A DNA stretch of 64,000 nt from Morella rubra (lineage: Eukaryota; Streptophyta; Magnoliopsida; Fagales; Myricaceae), in NCBI GenBank assembly GCA_003952965.2, contig CM025849.1:4372068-4436067 (forward strand). The letters run 5' to 3'. Positions 29,487 through 43,158 of this stretch are shown one piece after another. Made by a program: the position numbers and the translations under genes. The notes under the pieces are model-generated. The model saw nothing but the letters and a program-made list of their open reading frames with translations, made no database searches and was not told where the DNA came from. Numbering within the stretch: position 1 is the first letter of the stretch; each line of letters begins with the position of its first letter.

Positions 29487-31308
29487 GTGTGATAGATGAA
29501 GTTATTGTCTATCAAATGGTTGTAACCTCACCTCCTCTACCCCCAATGAGGATAAACAGTGGAATTTTTCATCTCTCATTTTCTGGCTTAAAAATTTTGG
29601 CCGTCACATTTAGCAATATCAATTATCATCATGTACAGGCTAGTTTTGTCACGTATTTGCCTAATATTTGCTGTTCATGGGTTTCCAACTTTCCAGTTGC
29701 AGCGGCCGACTCCAGGTAAGGACTAGCAGTGATGGAAAAATCAAGAAATGGTTATATGCGTATTCTTACATCTTTGGGGTTATGCTTCTTATTGGGCCCA
29801 ACTTTTCCGGTTACGCTTTTGTTAGGCACAAATGGTTCTCAGTGATCAGCATGTCACCGACGCATGGTTTCTTCGTTTTCCTGACACTTGAAAGACTTAC
29901 AACCTCGTTGCTGTAAGTGGACAGAAGAAAAAAAATGGGTATCATGACTTCGTATAGAGTTTCATATTGTACTTTTCATGTGATAGCCCAATTCTCCCCA
30001 TTTGCCATCGAAGACACTCCAGGATGCCCCTCCTTTCCCCAGCGTGTACGGAAACAATGTCGATCTCTTTGATAAGCGTTCCACAGCGCAATTTACACAA
30101 CCATGATTAGACTTTTCGTGGAGCTATTCTCCTATGTTTTGTCCGATCTATGATTCTACAGCCACAACCAATGGGTCTTGACAAGTTTCTTTTCCGCTTT
30201 GTTCACTCTGCTTTCTTCCTCCCCACTAAATTGCATTATATTGATCACTGTCGTGTCAGGTCGAGGGACCATGTAGTTTTATACTTTTCCGAAAAGTGTG
30301 GAAGTTTCGTAGGGACTTCAGAAAAAGGTTTACATGCATCGACCGTCTTGGTTCTTGCTCTTTGTGGTCCCCTTACAGCAACTGTTTCCATCTGGCTGGC
30401 TACCAGCCGACCCTTATGGGAAGCTTCCCTACAAATTTCTCCGCTATTTCCTCTCTGTTTTACCCTCTTTCCCCCCATTAGGCTTTGTTGTCAACGTTAA
30501 TGGATGTGCCTTACGCCATGGAAAGAAAGAAAAGCGAATGATTTAAACGACTAGCTTCATCTTGTATACGTCCAACATGTTACAGAATCCGAACAATTTA
30601 TGCTGCCATGTGATTTATCTTTGGTAACCAAGTTCCCCTGTAAATGATGGCATGACATTCCGTATGTCCTTGTAGCCCTCAGTTGACTCTCATAATAGGA
30701 AGGGGAACAGAATTTTATCGTTTGTGTTATGTCCCAATATAGAACCCATGGGAGAATTAGAGAGAAAGTTGGGGGAAAGGGAGGATTTCTTACGTAGCTT
30801 AAACCAAATGACTCGCTATCCACGAGACAATCTTTAGGGCATCTTAAGCAATCTTCAGCTTCTTTACATTTTGAGTAGAAAGTGGAATAAACTACTTGGT
30901 GTGCATGTGTCTGGTTTGGCTTATACCACACCCGAGGGCCTGAAAGAGGGTTGAAAGAGAACGATTATTTGAAGTCACAAAAAAGGTGTTTAGAAACTGC
31001 ATAAAATTGGAAGGAGACAGACAAACTGGAACCAACTACAGGAGACATCCCTTCTCTTGATGGTGCCACTCCAACCAAGTAGTAAGAGGGTAACCAAAAG
31101 CTGGACTTAAGATTTAAGTCAGTGGGTAATGGGTATCAAACTTTTTTTCTGCAAAGTTGGTTGCAGCTGACAGAGCCCCAAACCCCTCCTCAGTATAAGA
31201 CAAAGACACCTCTTCTGGTACGTGCAGACAAGGAGGGAAACTTAAAGTGATATTCCACTAACAGGGGTAATGACAAGAGCAGATCAGAAAGGAATCGGAA
31301 AACAGAGA

Positions 31309-31313
<5 letters not shown>

Positions 31314-31340
<27 letters not shown>

Positions 31341-31341
31341 A
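31314..31341. repeat. TA dinucleotide microsatellite
   Basis: An uninterrupted TA run of about 14 units in the spacer upstream of the hAT-like element. Confidence 0.9.
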
Positions 31342-33282
31342 CAAATTTTATTTTCTTTAATTGTTAAATGTGGGTGCAGTACTAACTGACCAAAACTAGC
31401 AGCCCCCAAATTTTCTTGTGCTGTAAAAAGAATCTGCTGAAACTAATCCTACTTCATTTAAGGAGGAACTATGCTAGATGAGTGTATGATCATCACGAGT
31501 ATAAGGTGATCACTGTTCGAGAATGATTTCAATCCTCTCAGACCACAAAAAAACGTTGTTCCGTACAACGTATGGTGGGGACGAGTTGTTAAGGTTGGTG
31601 GTAGGTGTTCGTTTCTTCTTTCTTCTTTTTCTCTTTATCTGTCTGGCCTAGGGCCGACTGCCGAGGGGTGGGTCTTGTATGGAGAGGGTATATAAATATG
31701 GTAGATAAGGGTTGTGGTAGCTAATGAATTCAAAGGGTCGTGTACTTTTTATGGCTCGAGCTAACTGCTTGAATGAGGACCTGTCATGGGTGCTTTTTCT
31801 CACTTAATGTCATTCTGATATGCAGATCAGAAGCTCTGCCTCTTAGGCATCCAACAGCTATTTATGAGATGCTTCAGAACTGTTCGACCTAATTACTAAG
31901 CGACTCGAAATTAGATGCTCCCATTTGCTGGAAATGATCACAGATAGAAAAGTTTGTTATTTTTTAGGTGGAATAACCATTCTTAACCGCAGTGGTTTGT
32001 ATCAACAGTGAAATAAGAAAACATTAAAGAAAGAGAAAGAAATATGGATAGAAGTATTTACGTGTTTCGACAAGATGCTTACGTTTAAAAAAGAGCAACA
32101 TCAGTATATTTCACTAAACGAGATAGGGTTACAACAGATAAACTATTTAAATGAAACTCTAGGTATATAGATAAATACAAATGACTTATTATTTACCACT
32201 CCGAACAAGACTATTTCCACTACTTTCCTTAAGATGATTTGATAATTTATTCTAACACTTCAATATTATTTCATACTCTCTCGGTAAAATAATACGAGTC
32301 ACTTGTTCCCCCGGTAATTATTCACCTTTTAAACTTTTCTATCATTTAAAAAAAAAAGTAATAGATAAAAATTTTAATTTTACTGTTACTTTTAATTTTT
32401 CTTTGTTTGGATAACATTGAAATGTTGTTCTTTTGTAACATTTAAATTACAGCAACAAAAATCTCACAATCTCAAATATATCTGAAAATTTCCAAAGAAT
32501 AATTAACAAAAGGCCTTTAAAAGATGTACCGAAAAATAAACATTTGAGATAATCCCACTGGGCCCTCAACCTGAATAATAAAGCTGCAAAACGGATATGG
32601 GTTCTCTCTTTACAATAAAGAGTGAAAAGTTCGAAATGATTTGGAAGCTTTTTTTTTTTTGGTGTGGATACGGGAGATTTGGAAGTTGATTCCGATCTTT
32701 TTCCTCAGAGATATTTCTCAGCGCAATTATTTTTTTTCTATTTTATTTAGTTCAAACTCTCTGACAGAGGAGAAGACATTCCCAACATTAGGTCAACCTC
32801 CGTGTCAGCCTTTCCCACCAAACGCAACCAGACTGTACTCAAAATCACTTGGGACTTTCAGACTCGGTCTCCGCCAAATACATTACAACACCACACGCAG
32901 TAACCAAATCCTCACTACTCGCCCTCCCAATCAACACAAAATTACTTCAAAAAAAAATGAAATTATAAATCGGAATAAAAATAACAATGTAAATTGCTTC
33001 GATTTTATAATATTATAAGAAACGAGTGAGTAGCATGATTTGAATCAGCGTCCGCGAGTATGGATAGTGTGGGGACTTCCTTTGAAACACGTAGATACTA
33101 TCCTTCTCCTTTTCTATCTTTTTTATTTTATAACCTTTTATTTTACTTTATTTGCAAGAAATGCTTATATTTTCTTTACCTGTTTTGGCCCTTCATCTCC
33201 GGCTCAAAGAACAAAATTTTATTTGCTTTTTTACCCTCTCCTTTTTCCTTGGATTTGGGTTTTATCCGTACCAAAGGAATAA

Positions 33283-33625
33283 GGCTTCATATGATAAGGA
33301 CATGTGTTTGACCAAGTTTGTAAATTAAAATTTTATATATTTTTTTGAAAAAGTTGTAAAAATTAAGATGGGTTAGAGTTTTACAGGATTTTGAGAATTT
33401 TTAAAAAAATATATAATTTTATGGAAATAGGTGAAAATTGAAAAGAGATTATTTGAATGAATTTGTATATTTATTGAAATGAAAAAGATGATTTAAGAGG
33501 AGAGAAATAGATTATATTTAAAATTATTTATTTTTACTAAAATTTGTAGTTATGTTTCTAAACCAAAATATTTGAATGGAGAGAAATTTTGACCAGTTTG
33601 GTTTGCAAACATGACCAATCAATTT
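33283..33625 (+). repeat. AT-rich dispersed repeat (copy related to 62.75-63.1 kb)
   Basis: It shares ordered blocks with the stretch at 62750-63110. A rather conserved part reads GAATGGAGAGAAATTTTG here and GAATGGAGAGAACTTTGG there. Both are followed by a GTTTG.GAACATGA-like end, and both are preceded by GTTATGTTT and a purine-rich GAGAGAAATAG-type block. It is likely an old non-autonomous transposon family. Ends are approximate. Confidence 0.45.
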
Positions 33626-34586
33626 TATACTGTACTTGCAGTACGACTGTATAGAAAATCAATTTTCATTCCTTTCATCTCGTATGTACATCCTTACATC
33701 TTGAAAATTGGTGTAAAAAGAGTTAAACTGCGCGCAGTCAAAGAGTACGGTGATACCAGTCCATTTTAATTTCTCTATAATTTTGTCAATGGTTTGTGTC
33801 AATATGTTAAAGAGGATGTGAGAGAATAATATGGGTGAGAATTTTTGAAAGATAATTTTTTTTTGAAATATTTTATGTTGGAAAATTTGATAATTATAAA
33901 TACATGTTTGCGAGGAAAGATCTTGTAAGAGTAATGTTTTTTTATGGGTTTTTGCATTTTTTTTTAAGGAAAAATAAGGTTAATGAGTAGAAGGAAAACT
34001 TGAAAAAAAAATAGGGAAAAAAAATTATGTTTGGATGAGAAATTGCTTTTAAACTAAACCAAAAACATATTTTTGTAACCACTAACCAAATATGTGTCTT
34101 ATTTTTATTTTTCAGATTGAATGGAGCCGTTGATCAAGGCAATTTCCCTCTTGACGATGAAGCTTATCCCCCATCGTCTCACTTGCCGACTCTATCGGAT
34201 CATAATTCTTTGTAATTTACTATTCGAATTGTACAATGCAATTCGGAGAGAAATAAATACAACAAGTGGACCTATTGTATAACTTATATTGCCTAAAAGT
34301 ATTATATATATAATTAAATGATATAAGATCCACATGTTATATCTATATCTCTCTAAATTACATCATGTAATTCAGACAACAAATTACAGAAGATACTGAT
34401 CTGTCCCCACTTACCACCCTGCTATCATTTTTAGCAATTTTACCTCTTCCAACTATTACTTTTACGTACCCATTGACCATTTGACCTCTTCAAACTGCAA
34501 CCTTTATACAAGGTATTATGCTAAAGGTAATAGAATCGTAAATTAGGAATTTTCCAGAATCTAATGTAAAAGGGCACCCCTAACTA

Positions 34587-35632
34587 CAGAGACGAAGGTA
34601 AAGGGGGGCTAGTGGGGGCCATGGCCCCCCCCCCCCCCCAATTTTTTTTTACTAATATATAGGTTAATTTCAAAAATAAAAAAATAAATAGTCTTTATAA
34701 TGGCCCCTACAACATTTATGGAGAAAAAAAAGTTAGAAGAAATTAGAAGCATGCGTGAGAAGGAATAGAGTAGTCAGTAGTGGGTCCCTTTTTTTTCTTT
34801 TGGAATAACGCATCTTGCTAAATCAAAAGGAATTGAAATTAAGCAAGAAAGGAAGGTAAGAAACGTCCAAAACCAGACATTGCGGCAGCCTTTACTTTTT
34901 TTTTTTTTTTGGAATAACACATCTTGCTAAATCAAAAATCGCTGAAATTTAACATTTGAAAGGAAGGTTAATTTCTTGCGTTACCAAAACCAAATATGGC
35001 TGGCATCAACAACCTTTACAGAAGTGATACCAAAGGCATTCCTCCAAATTCTCCAACAAACCTATTGATGCATTCGGTTCTTTTTTTTGAATTTTTTTTC
35101 TCTCCCCTTGTTTCAACTCCTCTATTTCTCTATTTCTACAGCTGACTCCAGATTTTTTCTTATTTCTATCTCTTCCTGTCTCTCACAATTTACACTCTTA
35201 CCTCTTACAATTCCTCTTCAAGGTTAGAATTCTCAACGTTATTATATTTAATTATTTTTTTCTAATTAAAATATTAGTGCTCTGTGTTTATATAAACAAA
35301 GAAAAATTTGTCTGTTGTTATTTTTGCTTCTGTTAATTTGGTTAGATATTAAAATTGCTTTGTGCCTTTGTCAATAATTTATGTGTCATATTGCTTACTT
35401 TGTGTTGTCAATAATTTATGTGTTAATTGATGACTTTTACTCGTTGAAGGAACGTCAGGTTCAATTAGCATAATTGATGAAATTTTGACTTTTACTTATT
35501 AGCTTGTTGCTTATTTTGATTATAATGAAAAATTTAAATATTTTATTTATTGCCTATGCTTTTAGGATTTTTTAATTTCAAAAAAAAACTATATTCAACC
35601 CTCTCTAAAGACAAATCTTGACTTCGTCCCTG
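34587..35632. mobile_element. Non-autonomous hAT-like transposon with 8-bp target-site duplication
   Basis: The left end starts CAGAGACGAAG and the right end is CTTCGTCCCTG, an imperfect terminal inverted repeat (10 of 11). The flanks are CCTAACTA (34579-34586) and CCTAAATA (35633-35640), an 8-bp target-site duplication with one change, as expected for the hAT superfamily. Just inside the left end is a G-run then a C-run around GGCCATGGCC, a subterminal hairpin. No transposase frame is visible. A tandem duplication of about 115 bases (both copies begin GGAATAAC.CATCTTGCTAA, near 34801 and 34911) lies inside. Confidence 0.8.
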
Positions 35633-35640
35633 CCTAAATA

Positions 35641-38424
35641 GCTCCGGCCGAAGTTATAGCTTTTGCTGGCCGTAAACTTCACAGGTTTGTCTAACTGGTT
35701 TATCCAGTTGTTTCCTCATAATATAGAACTGCTTAACTCATTAAATCCCCGAAACGGTTTAATATATAATTTATTATTCCTTATTATATTCTAACAGAAA
35801 AAAATAAAAGAGAGAAAAGATATTGACGCCGGCATTCATATTTTTAGCATTCTCATACCAGCTCGAGGGCCTAAAAGCAATAATCTGGCTTCTGAAAAGA
35901 AAATATCTGACCATGATATCGGCAAAATCATAAAAGCAATAATTTTGAAATAATTGATCCACTGTCTTTATTTATTTTTGGGTGTTGTAACCCCGACAAG
36001 CCGTAGCTAGCTAGCTAGTGTGGTGGTAAGTACCCCGTACGGATGCATTCATATATGTACATAGTAATAGCTAAAACCAGCCTCTATATAATTAGCTTAA
36101 ATTATTTGGGTTGGATGCAGAACCCAATTAATTGATGAACAACGTCTGTCATTGCACTTTAACGTCGGCTGAGCTAAAAGGTCAGGCAGAAAGGTGAGGG
36201 AAAAGAAGAGGAAGAAAACGACATGCAAATCATGAACAAGTCAATTACATATACATGCACGTACTCTAATTAAACACCAATTATAAAAATTGCACACGAA
36301 CCCTTTTTCTTTCCTTTCTGCATGAAGCAGCAGTACTTGGGTACTTCTTCTACTTCTTTTCCTTCTTTTTCTTTTCGTTTCTTTTGGGGATTAGAAATCA
36401 ATATAATTAAATATGTAAAAGTTTGTTTCATAGCTCTTAATCTTATATTAAGCTTCTATTTAAAGTCAATCCGCATATATATATATAGTGTTTCTACTAA
36501 TTAAGATTTTGAAATTAGCTAGTTAAAGTTTTGATTATTTTGTTTGAGATGCATATATATAACATAATAATTAATTTATCAGATATAGATATGATCCTCT
36601 CACATATATGGTGCAGAAAGTTGAGCTCATAATTCATAGGTACGAACCAATAAGTTTAACTCTGCCCCTCTCCCACCATTAATGCAGGGACAGCTTCAAC
36701 GACGGCTTAAAGAGATATTCATGCATTAGAGCACTTGATGAGTCGTCTTCTTCTTCCTCATCTTCTCTTTCTTCTTCCTCATCTTCTCCTTCTTCTTTAT
36801 GGTTTTTGGTTTTTCTAGATGCTACGTACCAATTTCATTTCACTTTTATTTCTAGAGGGAAATTAAGGTGATGTTTGTTTCCCCAATATTTCGGACATAG
36901 AAATTTTCCAGCAAAACAAACACACTCTAAAAATTTTAATTTTTACACATACACACTTTACCTTTCACAAACCTCAATAAATCTCAATAAAGTAAAGATT
37001 CCTAAAATTTCGGGCATATTTCTCAAAATTTTAACAAACAAATACCCCCTTTATTACCTAAAGGGCAAAGGGTATCTTCTTAATGGCATTCAGTAAACAA
37101 TATGATAAGGTAAAAGACTAGAAAGAACCTATATAATTAATCTATATATATAATAGCAATAATAAAAGCGCAAATGAAAATATTAAAAAATAAATAAATA
37201 TCCTAATCGTCATTCTCTCTTTGGAGCAAATGGGTACACGTACATCGTTTATCTGAGGAAAATTAGCAAATGGGTACACACGGTCTAGCTATCCGTCGGC
37301 CAAAATCCGAATCTCCCAACAGTACTTGGCCTGGGAAGACAAGAAGGATGATCCGATCTCTTGATTAAACAAAGTTAAATTTCATGTCCCGTCACAATTG
37401 TTGTCGACTTTATAACAAAACTCTCTTAAAGATTGTCACAACAGTACAGCCCCCTATACGATGAAGTTGCCCCGAAACTCACACATAGCCACCCAAAAGA
37501 GCGTAATTTCAGTTAAGAGTTGGAATTATATGGAAGCCCCTGTCGCTTTCTCGGACAGAAAATAACGAAGCTCAAAAGGATAAGAAGGCAACTCATATAA
37601 AGGCATGATGAAGTTCTGCAGAAGCTCGCTACTGAATTAGACAATGCAAACCAGATAGTGGGACCCGTCATTAATAGCTCACCGCGTGGCATTACAATGG
37701 AGTAAAACCACTTACGTCGGCAGAAACATATACATCCACAAACAAACACACGGTTTTCAAGTTCGCAGGGCAAAAACCAGTCAGCTCCTTCCTTGTTAGT
37801 TGGACTTAGGAAGAAGCAGTAGGGACCCGACTACTTTTTTTCAATACAAAAAATTTTCATTGCAGTGGCTTTACACGCAATTTATATGACCACCACTAGG
37901 GTAAATCAGTAAGTAGGGATACAGCCCATAGTACATACCACCAATCCCACCACACCCTCTCTGCACAAGCCGCCTCATAACTGAGTCTAGCTAAAGCTAT
38001 AGAGAGAAGCATAGACAGAATGGCCAAAGGAGTCAGGTTTTAGAGAGAGTTGGAAAAGCCTGAGACAAAGAGGAAGAGAGTTTTTTTTTTTCCAGCTTTT
38101 TTAAGAGAGGGACGAAGAGAAAGAAACTTGATGCGCACGCCGTTAATGTAGTTTCATGAAAGGAAGGAGCGTGAGAGTGACCCAGCAAATGGCAAGTTAG
38201 GGTTTCGAAGTTTTCAATCCCTCTCCTTCACTGAGTTCCACAGTCTGCCATAGGTAAGGATGAAAAAGTGAGAGAGTTAACTTTAACCTTCTCTTTTCCC
38301 AACAGATTCTCATGAACTGACACTTTTGCTTTTCCTCTTTCTCCTTCTGTCTCCCTTACTCTATGTTGCTGTACAGAGGAACTAAGTCGTCGCCGGAGGG
38401 AACAAAGGCAGTACGTAAGCAAAA
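35641..38424. other. Upstream region and leader of SPL8
   Basis: AT-rich spacer with TA and CTT-rich tracts, a possible small MITE at 36866-37050, and from about 37.9 kb a GA/CT-rich stretch that is probably the SPL8 promoter and 5' leader. A TTAGGGTTT telo-like motif lies near 38197. I see no credible coding exon. Confidence 0.5.
36866..37050. mobile_element. Possible small MITE
   Basis: The left edge AAGGTGATGTTTGTTT and the right edge AACAAACAAATACCCCCTT are imperfect inverted copies around an AT-rich core of about 150 bases. No target-site duplication could be fixed, so it is tentative. Confidence 0.4.
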
Positions 38425-40421
38425 ATGCTGGACTACGAATGGGGCAACCCAAACACAATCATGCTCTCGGGTGACGAAGAACCCGCTCCGGATACGGACC
38501 AAAGTCGACAGATCTTCGACCACTACTCCCAACCCTTCCAAGACAACAGCTTTAACCCTCAACCCACGAACACCCCTTTTGTACACTTCAACCCGCAGCA
38601 AACCCATACCCACTCCCAGCTTCACCATTCGTTCTTCGACCCAAGAGCTTACCAACCCCAAGCGTCACCCTACCCGCCTACCCACCCGCTCTCCCTCGAT
38701 CCCGTCCCCTGTGCTGCCGGAAGCGGGGGAGGAGGCGGTTACCTAGTAGTCCCCAAAAGCGAAGAGGTTTCTCGGCCCCTCGACTTCGTCTCCAGACTCG
38801 GGCTTAACCTTGGAGGCCGTACATACTTCTCTTCGGCGGAAGATGAGTTCGTGAACCGGCTCTACCGGAGGTCCAGGCCGCCCGAGCTCGGCGCGGTTAA
38901 CTCCCCCAGGTGCCAGGCCGAGGGATGCAATGCCGATCTGACCCACGCCAAGCATTACCACCGTCGCCACAAGGTCTGCGAGTTCCACTCCAAGGCCTCC
39001 ACGGTCATCGCCGCCGGGTTGACTCAGAGATTTTGCCAACAATGTAGCAGGTTGTTTGGAATTGACGGAATTACCCTATTCATGCAATGCACTCCTCGCA
39101 AAATAGTCAACATAGAGTCTGCCTCTCTAATGCACAAAATGATCATCTTTTTCCATGACCAAGATGCCCCTGAGATTGTGCATCAGCCACAATGATTGGT
39201 TCCCCGAGCAAAAGGAAATCCCGAGGGCATTTGCGTCCGGAAGATTTCTTCACTTGTTCATTGACACACCATTTGCCTTGCTTTTTAAGCAGGGCAATTA
39301 ACCAGTTATCAAAACCCCTTTTTCTCCCCAAATTAGGCATAAATTTTCGAATTTCATTTTGAATTGACGGAAAAACCCTCAACATGCTTTCATATTTTCA
39401 CCCCCGCCGGCACGGAACTATGCATGAAGAACAATCATTAATCTGTCAGCTCATTCCCAAAGATGGTCGAGGAACCGCAAGAGGACGTAAATGCCCCCGA
39501 AGAAGTGTTATTGGCCAATGATTGGTGCTCCCGTACAAGTGGAGATCCCGAGGGCATTTGCGTCCGTAGAATTTCATATCCTTTTTACTACAGTTTCTAT
39601 TTACGTACAATGTTTTCTTCGTTGTAGTACTAATAATAGTATCAAACAGTCAAATTAATGCATTTTTTCTTTTGTAGCGTTAATCATAATTTTTCATGAT
39701 AATTGCATTATTATTCGTCATTAAACTTGATCATTGGAAGTTTTCACAGATTCCATCTTCTTTCGGAGTTTGATAATGGAAAACGCAGCTGCCGGAAGAG
39801 ATTGGCCGACCACAATCGGCGTCGGCGAAAAACTCAACAACCCGCTCAAGAAAGCCTGAAATCCCAACCCGACAGTGCCCAGAATTCGCCCTCTGATAAC
39901 CTCGCAAGTAAGTTTGTTAAGAAGACAATTTATCTCGAACTTATACAATCATCGTGAGATATTGGTATAACATGCTGGACATTATCTTAGTTTAAAATCG
40001 AGCTTTTATTCGACATTGTTGTACTGATTAGTTATGAAAGTTCGTGAAACCTAGAATTCCATCAAAATGGTACCAAGAGATCAACAAAATAATGTCAATC
40101 TATGTTGAATCTACAACTTGCCGAACTTAGAAAAATACCCGCTTGAATGCCTTGTTTCTATAATGACTGACGTTGTTAGCAATTATTTGAATGAATAAGC
40201 AACGAATGAAGTGGAGAATAAGGAAAAAAAAACATGGAATTTGACTCGTGGAATTTTGGTTTTTGGTAGTATCCCCACCGGAATCCGGAGCTTTCTCATC
40301 GTCATCGGTGACTGTGGCGGTGTCGCCACCGCGAATGTCATTGGATTGCTTCAGGCAGCGACCTTATCAAGCTACGGCTTCTTCAGCATCATCAAGCTCA
40401 CTTTTTTTCTCGCGTGGGTAA
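38425..40421 (+). CDS. SPL8: SBP-box transcription factor SPL8, 3 exons
   Basis: A plant DNA-binding regulator of flower, anther and gynoecium development acting in the nucleus. Exons: 38425-39050, 39750-39907, 40270-40421; 311 aa. The start [10 protein letters not shown] and the block [12 protein letters not shown] match SPL8 orthologues and fix the ATG. The SBP domain spans about residues 161-238. The first zinc site is C163, C168, C185, H188; the second is C204, C207, H211, C223. The nuclear signal is [17 protein letters not shown]. Intron 1 splits the SBP domain at the usual place (CSR|FH). The C-terminus [17 protein letters not shown] with a Ser tract is SPL8-specific. I see no miR156 site, which agrees with SPL8 being miR156-independent. 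The gene faces a second SBP gene 6.5 kb downstream. Confidence 0.95.
39191..39575. repeat. Threefold repeat in SPL8 intron 1
   Basis: CCCGAGGGCATTTGCGTCCG occurs directly at about 39219 and 39549. Both copies are preceded by an AATGATTGGT block some 35 bases upstream. A diverged inverted copy (GGACGTAAATGCCCCCG) lies at about 39484. TTGAATTGACGGAA also recurs (near 39058 and 39362). This suggests a nested or decayed transposable element inside the intron; the superfamily is unknown. Confidence 0.55.
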
Positions 40422-42768
40422 CTGTAGAAAGGAGGAGAAATTAGCAATAACATAGTGATGAACATCTTCATTCCTTTCCTTTCCTTTCCCTTTTCTCGCT
40501 GTGTTACTCCAATTCTGTCTTAAGTTCGGGTACTTAGTCTAAATTGGTGTTTGTAACGTCATATGGAGCATCATCTAATACATATTTCAGGGAAAAAGAG
40601 ATTCCACACTCCACAGTCTTATTTTAGTTTTTCATTTTTTTTCACCGCAACGAAAAGTTCACACTGGGTGACTGTAGCTAGCTAGGGGAAGACTTTTCTG
40701 CGTATTGGAACTTTCCCACAATGGTCTCTGTCTGTTTGCAGGTAGAGTTGTGGCAGACACGGGTCTGCAGGTTTACCTTCATTTTAGGCATTCATAATTG
40801 AGTTTTGTCTGGTACCGGGTATTTTCCCAGAAAAATTCAAGGGAAAAAGCAAAAAAAGCATAAAACTTGCCGCCTAGTATGAAGATCTTTTCCCTTCTGT
40901 GAATAGTGAAAGGGGAATGGAAAGAAGCCGTCATGTCTCCTGTGTGGAAACTGTACTAAGCAAACTGATTATAGGGAAATCAATCAGATGGCCCATAAAT
41001 CAAATCTTTCTCTCTCTTCTCAATGTTATAGGAATCTGTGTGGCTGTTCATATGTCAGTAGAAAATGAGAAGATCTTTAATGGGGCCTATCTTGTAGGGT
41101 CTGCGTACCTCAGAAATATCACTGGGCAAAGATAAAGGGCGGAAGCCACTAGCCAGTGTAGAGATCAGGATTTGGGTACTGAGATATTTTATTTTTTGTG
41201 AGGAGACGATCTATAATTGGTTATTAAAAAGTTAAAAAATTTACTTCAGATCTTTTGACACAGGAGATAAAAGTCATGCCAAAAGACAGTTTAAAGGTTG
41301 ACTGACACAGTTACAAAAGCAAGTCCAATAAAAACTGCACGAGCTTGGTGTGGGACTGGATCCTAACCTCGTGCAAGTTGTCGAGTGTGAAGAACTTGAT
41401 CATGGGTTGATTTAAACCCTGAAAGCAACACACAAACGAGGACATCTGGGTAGGTAAAACGTACCAGAGGCCAGAGGGTTTTGCTGCTTCTTAGCGATTG
41501 GAAAGTACTTTGAGTTGTTGAAAATTGACAGAATATTTGTTGACTGTTAGTACTGTGGCAATCCAATATCTAAATCTTTTGTGCATGTTATGCAATCCCT
41601 GCTGCTTAAGACATTTACCCATCAGGAAGCCTAATGGTATAATATTATAATGCAGACAAGGCAGCATGAATAAATCTCCATTCTCCATCCATATTATTGA
41701 AGCTTTTCTGATGGACGAAGTTGGATGATTCTGACTGAAGCAACTCATACGACAGTCTAAGATAGCCCTTTGGACCCATGGAAAATTATAAAAGCTCCAG
41801 CTGATGTTGAAGTCTCATGTTTGTTTTATTCTAATAATATCGGGGTCTGTCAATTTCACATGAAAATCATGCATGTATGCGAGAATCTTAAAGGTTCCTG
41901 TTCTTGATTGGGAATCCCCCATCTTGCACCTTCGAGGAAACTTGTTGTGGGGCCATGCCATTTTCACTTTCGTACTCGTTGGTTTATGTGCCAGTTTTTT
42001 TTTTTTTGCTTCCAAGGGAGCATCGTGATCTTCCTCCTCAGCCTCTCAAGTAAGAAGTTAATTCTAACTTTCGGTGCCTCTATTTAATGCAGACTGAAAT
42101 TGGTAGTGATGGAACCAAACAAACCCAAATGTGTCTATCAGTCTATATGGTTTGGAGAAGGGTCTCTTTCTTCCACCCAATTGTGTTCTGTGCCCTACTC
42201 GGCTACTCCTACGGCAGGAAAGGAAAGTAAATACCCCTCAAAATCTCTCTTATCAGAACTACCTCTTGAGAACCTGAGTTTTTTTTTTTCTTTTTGTCTC
42301 TCCGTTGAGTTTGGCCGGACAAAAAAAATTCTTCACACTCACTTTTACACAAACTCTTATAAGTTTTATAAATTCCAACAATTTTTTTCATCAATCTTAA
42401 AAGAATCTATACTACTTCTAATAATTTATTTATTTTTACCCATCCAAACACAAACTAATTTCCCTTATGAATCTTTTTGCTTATCCATAGCTTGCGCTTA
42501 TCAATTAGCAATTATTTCGAGACCTGTACATGCTTGATCTCGGTTCTGTTTGATTGGTGTCTAACAAAATGTTTCAAACTGTCATCAAAGGAAAAGGTAC
42601 AAATTTCAAAAAAAAAAACCAAATAAAGCAACAGCTTTGAGCGGCAATAAGAATGTTGGAAGCAGAACTACTTGACAAGATTCCAAATGGAAAAAGTTGA
42701 AGCTTCAATAAAGCAATAGCGTGCATGTCCTGCAACTGCTGTAACTCCGAACGAAGAAAAAAAAAAAA

Positions 42769-42769
<1 letters not shown>

Positions 42770-42799
<30 letters not shown>

Positions 42800-42800
42800 A
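42770..42800. repeat. AT dinucleotide microsatellite
   Basis: An AT run with one TTA interruption, following a poly-A stretch. Confidence 0.85.
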
Positions 42801-43158
42801 AATTCGCAAATGTGGCATGATATTTCCCAAGTTCAGCATAAAAGCTCATGGCCTCGGGGGGAGAGTGGAGACGATCAGGCACTCAATATGGAGTAAATAT
42901 AATGGCCTTTATTTAAACCTAGACCTTCGACTCTGAGACAGCCAAACAGACCTCTTTATTACACGGGGATCTTTTTGCTCGACGAAGAATCCAAATGGAA
43001 TCTTTTTGTTAGACAAATTCAACATAAAGGCAGATAATTTTTTGGCAGCTGGTTCAACAAATAATGCAGCATTTCCTTCGATCGGCCTCCAAATCCCTAG
43101 TTTCATTGGTCCCAACCACACATGAACCTCCATTTCCACTCATTACTCCTCGGCCAAC

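Larger units (their letters stand above)
29487..34578. other. Gene-poor spacer
   Basis: After the PDRG1-like 3' UTR I find no supported gene. Two open frames of 116 aa (+, 30150-30500) and 124 aa (-, 30557-30931) have no recognisable domain or splice context. The stretch 31560-31760 contains a TATA-like TATATAAATA and a GC-richer block that may be old retroelement sequence. A TA microsatellite lies at 31314. The part from 32.2 kb on is AT-rich with a transposon-like repeat at 33.3 kb. Confidence 0.5.

Noticed and set aside
30150-30931. Open frames of 116 aa (+) and 124 aa (-)
   Set aside because: No recognisable domain, no splice context, and Cys/Ser/Phe-rich composition typical of chance frames.
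38356-39042. Antisense and alternative frames over SPL8 exon 1
   Set aside because: They are shadows of the GC-rich SPL8 coding exon, whose frame is fixed by homology.
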